From positions 2,418,001 through 2,482,000 of the forward strand of contig OZ241354.1 of NCBI GenBank assembly GCA_965199945.1: a DNA stretch of 64,000 nucleotides. The letters run 5' to 3'. The notes under the pieces are model-generated. The model was not told where the DNA came from. It saw only the letters and a list, made by a program, of their open reading frames with translations, and made no database searches. The position numbers and the translations under genes were made by a program. The stretch comes from VXYL01 sp965199945 (lineage in GTDB: Bacteria; Pseudomonadota; Gammaproteobacteria; Pseudomonadales; Azotimanducaceae). This document shows, one piece after another, positions 33,786 to 43,115 of the stretch; position 1 is the stretch's first letter, and each line of letters opens with the position of its first letter.

Positions 33786-34598
33786 TCAAATCCGCGCCTC
33801 TTTCTTGAACCATTCGTAGGTTCCATGGTCCGTATGCTCTTCCGCGTAGCGCAGTTGCGTAGCACAAGCCTGCACATCTCGCCGTGTCGCTCTTCGCCAC
33901 ATCTTCACCAAGTCGCCGATATCGCCCATTTCTTGCTCATCCAAGTCGAGTCTGGACAATAGCCGGCGCAAGCCTTGCGCTGCGAACATTTCCTCGAAGA
34001 GTACAACCGTGAGATCGTCGCCGAGAACGGTCTTGGCCAGCATCGCAATCCGCAACGCGTTGTTCCACTCCGCGATCCCCTCGGCGAAGCCAGCTCGATG
34101 CGACCATTTGTCGCGGGAGTTGTCGGCACGCGCTTGCCAAGACAGCGCAACAGAGACGGCGTTCCGCAGCAGGAAGACCACTTTGCACCCAGGGAACATC
34201 TCGCGGAGAAACCGTACTCGGCGGTAGAGGTCGGGAATCTTGTCGCCGACATAGAACACGTCGTCGTACTTCTCGCGCGCATCGTCGTACATTTTCTTCG
34301 GCCACTCCAATACTGGCACGGACGTCTCTTGGACGTCGGCGCCTTGCGGGCTCGGCAGCAGCAACTTGGCGTAGGCGCTGCCATCGGAAGGCCGAAAGTC
34401 GAAGAATCGATCCTTGTCGAATAGACGGCAATAATCCGCTTCGCCGCTCGAATCCAGCAGGGCGCGTCGATACCGCTCTATTCCCAGGGCCACCCGCCGA
34501 TGTCGATTCAGGCAGCGCACGAGGGCCGTCGTGCCGGATCGTCGAACGCCGCACACGAACAAGTGGCTTCTTCGCCTGTTCGTGTCCGGCGCGCTCAT
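33786..34598 (-). CDS. Sulfotransferase
   Basis: A 270-residue PAPS-dependent sulfotransferase-like protein: the 5'-phosphosulfate loop FVCGVRRSGTTALVRCLN is at residues 14-31, and the 3'-phosphate-binding segment VVFLLRNAVSVALSW at about 140. Its ATG overlaps the stop of the 1311-residue protein as ATGA. Its N-terminal part is recognisably similar to the C-terminal domain of the ABC ATPase fusion two genes downstream. Likely sulfates the exported glycan. Confidence 0.85.
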   Translation of the reverse strand: MSAPDTNRRRSHLFVCGVRRSGTTALVRCLNRHRRVALGIERYRRALLDSSGEADYCRLFDKDRFFDFRPSDGSAYAKLLLPSPQGADVQETSVPVLEWPKKMYDDAREKYDDVFYVGDKIPDLYRRVRFLREMFPGCKVVFLLRNAVSVALSWQARADNSRDKWSHRAGFAEGIAEWNNALRIAMLAKTVLGDDLTVVLFEEMFAAQGLRRLLSRLDLDEQEMGDIGDLVKMWRRATRRDVQACATQLRYAEEHTDHGTYEWFKKEARI

Positions 34599-37500
34599 GC
34601 GACAGCGAGCCTTTCCTCTGTCCGGCCTTCGCCGAGCCAACTGGCGCTGTCGAACGGCGCCGCCCCCCGCTCGAATGCACAGGCGTTCGGTTCCTGCTCG
34701 GCGGACTTCAATGCCCAAGCCTGCCTGAAGACGCTGAGCTCGGACAAGCTGGCGCGCGCGACGCTGTATTGGCGCGCGGTCTCCAAGCCTTGACGTGCCA
34801 AGCGACGACGCAGTGCAGGATCGTCGATCAACTTCGTCAACTCAACGACGACCGTCTCGAAGGAGGACGTGTCCACGACAAGCGCGTTTTCGCCATGCAC
34901 GGCGTATTCGTCCACGCCGCCTTCGGCTGGCAGCAGCACCGCGCAGCCGCAAGCCATGGCTTCGAGCCCGGTTCTGCCGAATGCCTGGTAGTCCGACACG
35001 TCGATGAAGACGTCCGCCCGGCGGAGCAGCCCGGCGACGCCTTCCGAGGAGAGGACGCCGTGGTTCCGATAGCTGAAGCCGCCGCCGATGGCTTCCGCGT
35101 TTCGTGCTATGTAGGACTGCAGATCTCCCTCTTCGCAACCGAACACCTCGACCCGCACCTTGGCGCGCGCGGTTTTCGTCACCGCCTTGAGCACGCGCAG
35201 CGTGCGCAGCGGGGCGCGCCGGCTGGTGCTGGGGCGGATCATCGCGGCCACAGTGACCGATCCGACGTCGCTCCCGTCGGCACCACGCGGATGGTAGACG
35301 CCGCGGTCCAAGCTGGCTGCGACGCGATGCACTCGGCGGCCGTGCTTGTCGAGGATGGTGCGGCAGATCCAGTCGGTCTTCGCCATCAGCACCATGTTCG
35401 GCACCAGCGTGTAGGAGTCCCGGGCGACGGCTTGACTCTCCGCATCGTTGGGGAAGAAGTTCGGCTCGTAGTCCTGCACGTAGTAGACGTAGAGCTTCTG
35501 CGGATGCCGCTGCGCGAAGGGCGCGATCAGCGCTGGCGTGGACCACAGGGTGGCGACGACGACGTCGAAGTGCTGCGCCTTGCCGTAGAGATCCTGGTCC
35601 GATTCGTAGAAGACGAAGACGTCGCCGGCGTCGAAGAGCCGGCGATAGAAGCGCTTGAAGGAATCCGCGTGCTTCGCCGGGGTCGCCACCCTAGCATCGA
35701 CGCCGAGGCGCCTCATGCCAGCGGCTTCCTGGACGACCGAATTGGCGCCGCCGCTGGCGCCTTTGACCGGCAACAGAAAGAGAACGTCGCAGGTGTTCGG
35801 GCTCGGCTTGCCGTGTGGCGCCCCTCCGCCGTGAAGATCGCCGTCAAGGCCGCCGTGAAGGAAATCGTCGATAGTAAGCCGGGTGCGCGCCAAGTCCGCA
35901 CAGTTCCGCACTTGCTTCGTGCCCGCTTCGATCGCCGCGGCGCCGTGCTTGGCGACAAGCGCCTCGGCACCGGCCCGGGCCAGTTCCTCGCGCCGCGCGC
36001 CGAAGCTCTTGGATTTCGCGTGGTAGACGAAGCAGTGGTCGGCGACGGCCAGTTCGTATCCCGCTTCGCGCATCCGCAGGCAGTAGTCGTCCTCTTCGCC
36101 GTAGCCTTGGGGAAACGCGGCTTCGTCGAGCAGGCCGACGCGCTCGACGACGCTGCGCCGCAGCATGAGGCAGAAGCCGTTGAGAAACGCCACCCGGGGA
36201 AATCGCCGCGCAGAAAGCGCGTGCACGAGTTCGCCGAAGTCGTCCACGTTGTAGCCGGCCGGCAGTTCGTTCACCTTCCAGCCGTCGGCGTCCGAAAGCT
36301 CGGGCACGGACTGCCAACTCGCCGCGTTGGAAAGCGGGCCGACCATGCCCACGTTGTCGCCGCTCGACATGGCGTCGAGCAGGCCCTCGATCCACAGGCG
36401 CGGCACGATCGTGTCGCTGTTGAGGAGCACCACGTAGTCCGCGCTGCCGTGGCGCAGGCCGCGATTCGCCGCGCCAGCGTAGCCAATCGGCGTCTGCTCA
36501 CAGCTCGTCTCAACCACTTCCATCTCCGCATGGTTTGCCGCGAGTTCGCGCAGCCGCGCTGTCGTCGGTTGGTCCGAACCGTCGTTGACGACGATCAGCC
36601 GGAAATTCACGGTCGTTCGCGTCAGGACGGAGGCTAGGCACCGCTCGACGTGCTCCAGGGCGTTGTGGACGCACACCACGACATCCACTTGCGCGCGCCG
36701 CCAGAGGTCGTTGGTTTGGTAGAGGGGCTTGGCCGAGCGGAAATCCGCAGCTTGGGCCGCGTCTTGGAGATTGAAGTCGAACTCGCCCGATTTGAGTTTC
36801 TGCAAGTCGCCGTGGTCGACGCCGACAAGCTCGGCGAGCGAATCAACGGCCGTGCGTTGCGGCGGCCGCAGGGCGATTCGCCTCGGCAGCGACAGGAGGC
36901 CATTGCCTACCCGCCAGCGCAGCGAGCCGCGCAGCACCTCCGCGATCTGCGCCAGCGCCGCAACATGCCCCGCCAGCGCCGCGCCTTCGGCGTACTGCTG
37001 GGACGCCTTCAGACGCCGCTCCAAGGTCATGCGCAACAGCTTGGCATCCCGCGCAGCATCGCTGCCGGCCGGCGACGGTGCGCTCGGGTCAATGGCTTGG
37101 GACGCCAAGTCGGCCGGCATCTCGGCAAATCCGTTCGCCATCGTACGAATGGCCTCGCGTCTCGACTCCTGCGCATCAACGGTGTGCGCGAACAGCGCGT
37201 GCAGGGTGCCGCGCCGCCCAGGCGACAATGTCGCCCAGGACACCAACGCATTGCCGAGACGCCAACGCGTCGATGCCAGCAAGGCGCGGATGTGTTCCTC
37301 CAGCAAGGCGGCGAGCTGGCTCGATTCGGCGATCTTCGCCCGTCGCAGGCGATATTCGACGTCCCAGCTGCGCACGGCGGCGAGGGTTCGGGCGTGTCGC
37401 GCCTTGCCGGCCGCGGCGGCTCTGCGAACGCCGGCGCGCACTCTCGCGTCGCGGTCCGCCAGCGCGTCGCGCTGCCGCTCGAGGTCGCGCGCCGTCTCGT

Positions 37501-38530
37501 TCGCTTGCGCGAGCTTGGCTTGGTAGTCGCCGACGGCGGCCTGCAGTTGTGCCGTCTTGCGCTCGAAGCCCTGGCTCCTTTCCTGTGCTTCCTTGATGCG
37601 GGCGTTGGCGTGGGACAGATCGAGGTCCTTGAGCGCGACCTGCAACGCAAGGCCCACGTCCGAGCGGCGCGCCGCGCCGACGTCGGCATTCGCCTTGCGC
37701 AAGCCCAAATCCACCGTCGCTTCGTAGTCGGCGAGCACGCGGCGGCTTTCTTCGGAGAGGGCGGGCGCTTCGAGCGGCGCATCCGTCGCGCTTGCCACGG
37801 CCTCGCGCAGCAAGTCGTAGACCGCCAATTGCCCGACGTTCGCAACGCCCCGCAGCTCGTCTTCGGAATGCCGTCGACGATGCATTCGCGGGTCGAGGAA
37901 GCGCGTCAGTTCCGGCTCCGTGGGCATGCGCAACGGGTAGTCGCCGAGCTTCTGCAACGCCGCGTGGACGGCGCCGGCGGTTGCGGCCGGCCGTTGCAGC
38001 AGGCTCTCGAAGCTGGCGAGGAGGCGCGGCAGGCCGGCGGCGCCGGCCAAGGCGCGAACGTTGTACGCCTCCCACAAGGCGAGCCCGACGTGCAGCGGGA
38101 CGCCGTTTCGGTCGTGCAGCGAGGAGGCGACCTCGAGCGGGTTGCGGAAAACATGGACGCAGATCGGCGTTTCGGACGCCGTGCGCCAGATCGGAAACAG
38201 GGCGCACAGCCGCGGCTCCTTGACGAACCACGGGCGGTGGGCGTCGAGCTTCAGCACGATGTCGCCGGCCAGCGCGACGTATCTGGCTCGCTGCTGGGTT
38301 GGCAGCGCGTCGATGTTCAGCGACGACAGGCAGTCCCAGTCGCAGCCGGCCTCGAACAGCATGGCGTCATTCAAGGCGCGCACGTCGCGCCGCTCCCAGA
38401 AGCCCTTCTCGTTCTCGGCGCTGCGCCCGATGCCGACCTCTTCGCCGCCGAAGTAGAGGCCCATCAAGTTGAGCACGCGCGCGAGGGCCGAAGTGCCGGA
38501 CCTGTGCATTCCCAGCACGAATACCTGCAT
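34595..38530 (-). CDS. Trifunctional sulfotransferase / GT2 / GT4 glycosyltransferase
   Basis: A 1311-residue protein. Residues 1-240 are a sulfotransferase-like domain (GMHRSGTSALARVL, 7-20). Residues about 310-400 are alpha-helical and coiled-coil-like; two RWRLGN/RWRVGN motifs (about 440 and 550) are typical of linkers in multidomain glycan enzymes. Residues about 612-870 are a GT2 glycosyltransferase (VVVCVHNALEHVERCL, NDGSD, LLNSDT). Residues about 910-1290 are a GT4-like glycosyltransferase with the EAMACG donor-binding segment near its end. It probably extends and sulfates a glycan in one polypeptide. ATG with GAGGA upstream. First gene of a four-gene minus-strand run ending in the ABC exporter. 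Confidence 0.87.
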   Translation of the reverse strand: MQVFVLGMHRSGTSALARVLNLMGLYFGGEEVGIGRSAENEKGFWERRDVRALNDAMLFEAGCDWDCLSSLNIDALPTQQRARYVALAGDIVLKLDAHRPWFVKEPRLCALFPIWRTASETPICVHVFRNPLEVASSLHDRNGVPLHVGLALWEAYNVRALAGAAGLPRLLASFESLLQRPAATAGAVHAALQKLGDYPLRMPTEPELTRFLDPRMHRRRHSEDELRGVANVGQLAVYDLLREAVASATDAPLEAPALSEESRRVLADYEATVDLGLRKANADVGAARRSDVGLALQVALKDLDLSHANARIKEAQERSQGFERKTAQLQAAVGDYQAKLAQANETARDLERQRDALADRDARVRAGVRRAAAAGKARHARTLAAVRSWDVEYRLRRAKIAESSQLAALLEEHIRALLASTRWRLGNALVSWATLSPGRRGTLHALFAHTVDAQESRREAIRTMANGFAEMPADLASQAIDPSAPSPAGSDAARDAKLLRMTLERRLKASQQYAEGAALAGHVAALAQIAEVLRGSLRWRVGNGLLSLPRRIALRPPQRTAVDSLAELVGVDHGDLQKLKSGEFDFNLQDAAQAADFRSAKPLYQTNDLWRRAQVDVVVCVHNALEHVERCLASVLTRTTVNFRLIVVNDGSDQPTTARLRELAANHAEMEVVETSCEQTPIGYAGAANRGLRHGSADYVVLLNSDTIVPRLWIEGLLDAMSSGDNVGMVGPLSNAASWQSVPELSDADGWKVNELPAGYNVDDFGELVHALSARRFPRVAFLNGFCLMLRRSVVERVGLLDEAAFPQGYGEEDDYCLRMREAGYELAVADHCFVYHAKSKSFGARREELARAGAEALVAKHGAAAIEAGTKQVRNCADLARTRLTIDDFLHGGLDGDLHGGGAPHGKPSPNTCDVLFLLPVKGASGGANSVVQEAAGMRRLGVDARVATPAKHADSFKRFYRRLFDAGDVFVFYESDQDLYGKAQHFDVVVATLWSTPALIAPFAQRHPQKLYVYYVQDYEPNFFPNDAESQAVARDSYTLVPNMVLMAKTDWICRTILDKHGRRVHRVAASLDRGVYHPRGADGSDVGSVTVAAMIRPSTSRRAPLRTLRVLKAVTKTARAKVRVEVFGCEEGDLQSYIARNAEAIGGGFSYRNHGVLSSEGVAGLLRRADVFIDVSDYQAFGRTGLEAMACGCAVLLPAEGGVDEYAVHGENALVVDTSSFETVVVELTKLIDDPALRRRLARQGLETARQYSVARASLSELSVFRQAWALKSAEQEPNACAFERGAAPFDSASWLGEGRTEERLAVA

Positions 38531-38758
38531 CCGCTCGCTTCCTCGCCGCTGGGTCTAGCGCACTGCGCCAGCGTCTGATGGAACGTCTCCGCCACAGGCG
38601 GCCGCCGGATCGACTTCAAGCACCATGCAGGCAAGCGTAAGCAGCACCGCCTGCGCCTTCAAGCGGCAGCTACCGCAAATACTCAGCAGTGAGCGCGTTT
38701 GTTTTCGTGGGAACCAAGGCAAGCGCAACGCCGTGCGAGTTGGGGTTAGGCTACGTCC

Positions 38759-39448
38759 ATGGATCTGCGGCGCTACGACTTTCTCGACTTCGGCGCGTCC
38801 AAGGGCGGCTGCATCGACTTCGCCGTCGCCAAGCTCGGCGGCAGGCGCGGGCTTGGGGTCGACGTCGATGCGAAGAAGGCGGACGCGATGCGCGAGCGGG
38901 GCTACGACTGCATCGTCGGCGACGTCGCCAATCTGGATTTGCCGCCGAAGTCCGTGCGCTTCGTGACGATGAGCCACTTTCTCGAACACCTGCCGGATCT
39001 CGCGGCCGTTCGCAAAGCGGTGCAGAGCGCGGCACGGGTCGCCACCCACTTCCTGTTCATCCAAGGGCCGTTCTTCGACGCCGACGGCTACTTGCGCGAG
39101 CACGGCCTCAAGTTCTACTGGTCGGACTGGAGTGGCCATCCATGCCATCTGACCATCGACCAGCTGGTGGCCACCTTCGAGGCCCTTGGCTTGAAGGACT
39201 ACCTCGCCTTGGCGCGCCTTCCCGTGGAATCGTCGCTCGATGCGGCCATCCATCCGCTCGCCTCGCCGCGCAACCAGCAAGCCTACGTTGTGGGCGAGCA
39301 TCCGCCCAAGCCGACGACGACGTTCGACCGGCCGCTCTACCGCGAGATGGTCTGCCTCGTGCGCCTGCGGCGCTTCCTCGGCTGGCGGCGCGTCGTGCAG
39401 GCGCGCCGGGGCTGCGTCTTCGTGCGCGGCTCGCTGCCCTTCGAGTAG
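38759..39448 (+). CDS. SAM-dependent class I methyltransferase
   Basis: A 229-residue Rossmann-fold methyltransferase: motif I DFGASKGGCIDFA (residues 10-22), the acidic end of strand 2 GVDVD near 34, IVGDVANLDLP near 53, and MSHFLEHLPD near 72. Likely methylates a sugar or lipid precursor of the surrounding polysaccharide pathway; the substrate is unknown. ATG at 38759 with a weak Shine-Dalgarno. The 228 bases before it (38531-38758) separate it from the divergent 1311-residue gene and show no other gene. Confidence 0.82.
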   Translation: MDLRRYDFLDFGASKGGCIDFAVAKLGGRRGLGVDVDAKKADAMRERGYDCIVGDVANLDLPPKSVRFVTMSHFLEHLPDLAAVRKAVQSAARVATHFLFIQGPFFDADGYLREHGLKFYWSDWSGHPCHLTIDQLVATFEALGLKDYLALARLPVESSLDAAIHPLASPRNQQAYVVGEHPPKPTTTFDRPLYREMVCLVRLRRFLGWRRVVQARRGCVFVRGSLPFE

Positions 39449-39464
39449 TCGCCGGCGTGCCGCC

Positions 39465-40346
39465 TCAAGGGCGCCGCGCCAATGCCTCGAGGTAGTCGCG
39501 CAGCGCGCCTTGCCAAGGCACTGGCGCAATGCCGAACGTCGCTTGCAGCCGGCTGGCGTCGAGACGCGAATTGCGTGGCCGCGGCGCCTTCGCCGACCAC
39601 TCGGCGCTGCCGATCGCACGGATTTCCGGCGGCGAGCCGAGCAGCCCGGTCTCTGCCGCGACGGCGACGATCGTGCGGGCGAAGGCACACCATGAGAGCG
39701 GCGGCGTTGCAGAGAAATGGTAGGTTCCCCAGGCATCCTCCCGTGCCGCCACGGCGAACGCGATCGTGCGCACGGCTTCGGCAATGGCCGTCGCTGGCGA
39801 CGGCGCCCCCACTTGGTCGTCCACGACCGTGAGTTCGCGCCGTTCGCGGGCCAAGCGCAGGATGGTGTCCACGAAGCTGCGGCCAAGGCGTCCGAAAACC
39901 CAACTCACGCGCAGGATGAGGTGCCGTGGCGTGGCCGCGCGCAGCGCTTCCTCGCCGGCCAGCTTGGTCGCGCCGTAGACGCCGAGGGGCCGCGCGGCGT
40001 CCTGTTCCAGGTATGCGCCCCGCTTGGCGCCGTCGAAGACGTAGTCGGTGGAGAGATGCACGATGCCGATGCCGCGGGCGTTGCACGCCGCGCCCAGCAC
40101 GCCCGGCGCTTCGGCATTGGTGCGCCGCGCCGCTTCCGGCTCGTCCTCGGCGCGATCCACGGCCGTGTAGGCCGCACAGTTCACGATCAAGGCCGGCGCC
40201 ACCTCGTCCAAGCGCAGCGCGACCATTGCAGGATTCGCCACGTCCAAGGATGCGCGGTCGAAGGCATGCACGTCGAAGGCGCCGTCCTGGAGCTTGGCGA
40301 CTTCGCAGCCGACCTGCCCGGCCGCGCCGGTCAGCAGCACCTTCAC
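39465..40346 (-). CDS. rfbD: dTDP-4-dehydrorhamnose reductase
   Basis: A 293-residue short-chain dehydrogenase-like enzyme: the NAD(P)-binding GAAGQVG is at residues 7-13, and the YVFDG and YGATKLAGE motifs carry the catalytic Tyr and Lys. It makes dTDP-L-rhamnose. GTG start at 40346 overlapping the rfbC stop as GTGA. Last gene of rfbACD. Confidence 0.93.
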   Translation of the reverse strand: MKVLLTGAAGQVGCEVAKLQDGAFDVHAFDRASLDVANPAMVALRLDEVAPALIVNCAAYTAVDRAEDEPEAARRTNAEAPGVLGAACNARGIGIVHLSTDYVFDGAKRGAYLEQDAARPLGVYGATKLAGEEALRAATPRHLILRVSWVFGRLGRSFVDTILRLARERRELTVVDDQVGAPSPATAIAEAVRTIAFAVAAREDAWGTYHFSATPPLSWCAFARTIVAVAAETGLLGSPPEIRAIGSAEWSAKAPRPRNSRLDASRLQATFGIAPVPWQGALRDYLEALARRP

Positions 40347-40882
40347 CGGCGCAGGTATTCCTCGAGGGTCGGATTCGCGGCATCGGCTGCGGAGACGATG
40401 GGCGACGCGACGGGCCAGTCGATGCCGAGGGCGGGATCGTTCCAATGCACGCCCTTGCCGTCGCCGGGCAGGTAGTGGGCGGTGGTCTTGTACTGCACGT
40501 CCGCCACCTCCGAGAGGACGCAGAAGCCGTGGGCGTAGCCAGGCGGAATGAAGATCTGCGCGTGGTCGCGGTCGTCCAGATGGACGCCGACATGCTGGCC
40601 GAAGGTCGGCGAGCGCGGGTCGATGTCCAGCGTCACGTCGTAGATTCGCCCCCGGCTTGCCCGCACCAGCTTGCCCTGGGGCTGGCTCTCCTGAAAGTGC
40701 AGCCCGCGCAGTACCCCATGCGTCGAACGCGAGTGGTTGTCCTGCACGAAGTCCCAGCGCAGCGCGGGGAAGGTGTCGTAGCGCTCTTTGCTGTAGCTCT
40801 CCAGCAGAAGGCCGCGTTCGTCCTCGAAGACATCCGGGTAGACGACGACCACGCCCGCGAGCGCTGTTTCCTCGACTCTCAT
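40343..40882 (-). CDS. rfbC: dTDP-4-dehydrorhamnose 3,5-epimerase
   Basis: A 179-residue cupin enzyme. The family signatures are RGLLLESY, DFVQDNHSRS, GVLRGLHFQ with the catalytic histidine, IDPRSPTFG and FIPPGYAHGF. Full length for the family. Its ATG overlaps the rfbA stop as ATGA. Confidence 0.95.
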   Translation of the reverse strand: MRVEETALAGVVVVYPDVFEDERGLLLESYSKERYDTFPALRWDFVQDNHSRSTHGVLRGLHFQESQPQGKLVRASRGRIYDVTLDIDPRSPTFGQHVGVHLDDRDHAQIFIPPGYAHGFCVLSEVADVQYKTTAHYLPGDGKGVHWNDPALGIDWPVASPIVSAADAANPTLEEYLRR

Positions 40883-41796
40883 GGCCGCGCCCCCCTGCCC
40901 TCCGCCAACAGCCCGCGCAGGTATTCGCCGTAGGGGCGCTGCTCGAAGGCGTCGGCAAGCGCGCCGAGCTCGCCGTCCGTGATCCAGCCCATGTGCCAGG
41001 CGATTTCCTCCGGGCAGGCGATCTTCAAGCCTTGGCGATGCTCGATGGTCTGCACGAACAGGCTTGCTTCGAGCAGCGCATCCGGCGTGCCGGTGTCGAG
41101 CCAGGCCATGCCGCGCCCGAGATGCACGACGTCCAGCCGCTGCCGTTCCAGGTAGATGCGGTTCACGTCGGTGATTTCGAGTTCGCCGCGCGCCGAGGGC
41201 TTGAGCGACTCGGCGATGCCGAGCACTGCGTTGTCGTACACGTAGAGGCCAGTGACGGCGAGGTTGGACTTGGGCGCCGTCGGCTTTTCTTCGATGCCCA
41301 CCGGCCGGCCTTGCCCATCGAGTTCGAGCACGCCGAACTGCTGCGGCGTTCGCACCGGATAGGCGAACACCGTGGCGCCGCGGTTGCCGCGAATGGCCTC
41401 GCCGACCTGCCGAGAGAGCGCGTTGCCGAAGAAGACGTTGTCGCCGAGGATCAGCGCCACCGACGACTCCCCAACGAACTCGCGCCCGACGATGAACGCA
41501 TGGGCCAAGCCACGGGGCTGTTCCTGCACGGCGTAGGAAAGGCGCATTCCCCACTGCCGGCCGTCGCCGAGCAGTTCCTCTAGGCGCGGCATGTCGCGGG
41601 GCGTGGAAATGACGAGCACGTCGCGCACGCCGGCGAGCATCAGGGTCGTCAGCGGGTAGTAGACCATCGGCTTGTCGTAGACCGGCAGCAACTGCTTGCA
41701 GACCCCGACGGTGACCGGATGCAGGCGCGAGTTGCGCCCACCGGCCAGCACGATGCCTTTCGTGTCGCCGGGCGACGCACTCGGACTACGTTGCAT
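40879..41796 (-). CDS. rfbA: Glucose-1-phosphate thymidylyltransferase
   Basis: A 305-residue nucleotidyltransferase: GIVLAGGRNSRLHPVT near residue 14, the metal-binding LGDNVFFG near 115, and GLYVYDN and EITDVN downstream. It starts the dTDP-rhamnose pathway. The 4,6-dehydratase gene rfbB is not in the window, so this cluster alone is incomplete. It begins 26 bases after the tRNA-Leu gene on the same strand. Confidence 0.94.
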   Translation of the reverse strand: MQRSPSASPGDTKGIVLAGGRNSRLHPVTVGVCKQLLPVYDKPMVYYPLTTLMLAGVRDVLVISTPRDMPRLEELLGDGRQWGMRLSYAVQEQPRGLAHAFIVGREFVGESSVALILGDNVFFGNALSRQVGEAIRGNRGATVFAYPVRTPQQFGVLELDGQGRPVGIEEKPTAPKSNLAVTGLYVYDNAVLGIAESLKPSARGELEITDVNRIYLERQRLDVVHLGRGMAWLDTGTPDALLEASLFVQTIEHRQGLKIACPEEIAWHMGWITDGELGALADAFEQRPYGEYLRGLLAEGRGARP

Positions 41797-41821
41797 GGCC
41801 TGCCCGGTGTCCTGCGGGATT

Positions 41822-41908
41822 TGGTGCCGAAGAGAGGACTCGAACCTCCACGGACGTTTAGTCCACTACCCCCTCAAGGTAGCGTGTCTACCATTCCACC
41901 ACTTCGGC
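41822..41908 (-). tRNA. tRNA-Leu (anticodon GAG)
   Basis: An 87-nt class II tRNA on the minus strand: acceptor GCCGAAG/CTTCGGC, anticodon stem CTACC/GGTAG with loop TTGAGGG (anticodon GAG), a long variable arm, T-loop TTCGAGT and encoded CCA. It sits 35 bases after secG on the same strand, the same order as secG-leuU of E. coli. Confidence 0.97.
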
Positions 41909-41943
41909 GCTTGCGGGAACGCTCGGTTGCTCCCGACGCGGCA

Positions 41944-42303
41944 TCATACATCCGGCAGGTCGGATTCGGCATCCCCATCGTCCCCCTCGCCGGGCTCTTC
42001 ATCCTCGATCTCGTCGAACGGCTCGACCACGCCCGGCAGCGAGATGGCGCGCACCGCGTCGGCGCGCTGCTTGGCGGTGTAGGCGAGGCCGAAGGCGATG
42101 ACGAAGAAGCCGATGGCGAGCCACACGGTCGTCTTGGTGAGGAAGGACGTCGAGCCGGCGCTGCCGAAGAGCGTGTTCGCGCTGCCGGAACCGAATGCGG
42201 CGCCGACGTCCGCGCCTTTGCCCTGCTGAATGAGCACCAGCACGCCGAGCGCCACCGAATCGACGACGAGCAGCGTGAGCAGGACGGTCTCGAACGTGGT
42301 CAA
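41944..42303 (-). CDS. secG: Preprotein translocase subunit SecG
   Basis: A 119-residue SecG: two transmembrane helices (residues about 5-25 and 55-75) separated by the conserved LIQQGKGADVGAAFGSGSAN cytoplasmic loop, then an acidic C-terminal tail. The start is a TTG at 42303 overlapping the tpiA stop as TTGA. Part of the SecYEG channel. Confidence 0.94.
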   Translation of the reverse strand: MTTFETVLLTLLVVDSVALGVLVLIQQGKGADVGAAFGSGSANTLFGSAGSTSFLTKTTVWLAIGFFVIAFGLAYTAKQRADAVRAISLPGVVEPFDEIEDEEPGEGDDGDAESDLPDV

Positions 42304-43055
42304 GGGGGCGCCTCCGATGCGACGGCGCAGCATATCGCGGCGAACTCGGCGGCGTCCAGAGACGCGCCGCCGACCAACGCGCCGTCGACGTCCGGCGCCG
42401 CGATCAATGCGCCGGCATTGGCGGCGTTGACGCTGCCGCCGTAGAGGATGCGCACGCTGGCAGCGGCGTCGCCGAGGACCTCCCCCACGCGCTGGCGCAG
42501 CACGGCGTGCATTTCCTGCGCTTGCGCCGGCGATGCGGTCTCGCCGCTGCCGATGGCCCACACCGGTTCGTAGGCGAGCACCGCATCGGCCAGCGCCGAG
42601 GCGCCGCAGCGGTCGACGACGGCATCGAGCTGGCTGAGCACGACATCGCGCGCGCGGCCAGCGCGACGTTCGGCGATGGTTTCGCCAACGCAGAGGATGG
42701 GCACGAGCCCAGCGCCTCTGGCGGCGGCGAACTTGGCCGCTACGACGGCGTTGGTTTCCGCGAACAGCGCACGCCGCTCCGAATGTCCGACGATGGCGAA
42801 CTCGGCGCCGAGATCGCGCGCCATCGGCGCCGCGTGTTCGCCGGTGAACGCGCCGGCCGGCTGCGCGGCCACGTTCTGGACGCCGAACCGCACGCGGCGC
42901 CCGGCCAGCGCTGCGGCGAGGCGGGGCAGATAGGCGAACGGCGGACAGAGCACCGCTTCGACCTGCCGCGGCGGGGCCTGCCAACCGGCTGCATAGTCAT
43001 CCACGAATGCCGCGCTGCCGTGCATCTTCCAGTTCGCGACGACGAGGGAACCCAC
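42300..43055 (-). CDS. tpiA: Triosephosphate isomerase
   Basis: About 251 residues, full family length. Visible are VANWKMHG with the active-site Asn and Lys, the catalytic His in IVGHSERR, the catalytic Glu in LAYEPVWAIGSG and the phosphate-binding YGGSVN. The GTG at 43055 gives the usual N-terminal spacing (AGGAG 11 bases upstream); GTGs at 43067 and 43082 are also in frame. Overlaps secG by 4 bases. Confidence 0.95.
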   Translation of the reverse strand: MGSLVVANWKMHGSAAFVDDYAAGWQAPPRQVEAVLCPPFAYLPRLAAALAGRRVRFGVQNVAAQPAGAFTGEHAAPMARDLGAEFAIVGHSERRALFAETNAVVAAKFAAARGAGLVPILCVGETIAERRAGRARDVVLSQLDAVVDRCGASALADAVLAYEPVWAIGSGETASPAQAQEMHAVLRQRVGEVLGDAAASVRILYGGSVNAANAGALIAAPDVDGALVGGASLDAAEFAAICCAVASEAPP

Positions 43056-43115
43056 GGAACGCTTCACTCCTGCCGCGTCCACGGCGCGTTGGCGATGACG
43101 AATCGGGACGCCTGG

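Noticed and set aside
34769..36637. Long plus-strand open frames opposite the 1311-residue glycosyltransferase (also 36650-38578)
   Set aside because: Same shadow-frame composition, no ribosome site, and the minus strand encodes clear catalytic motifs.
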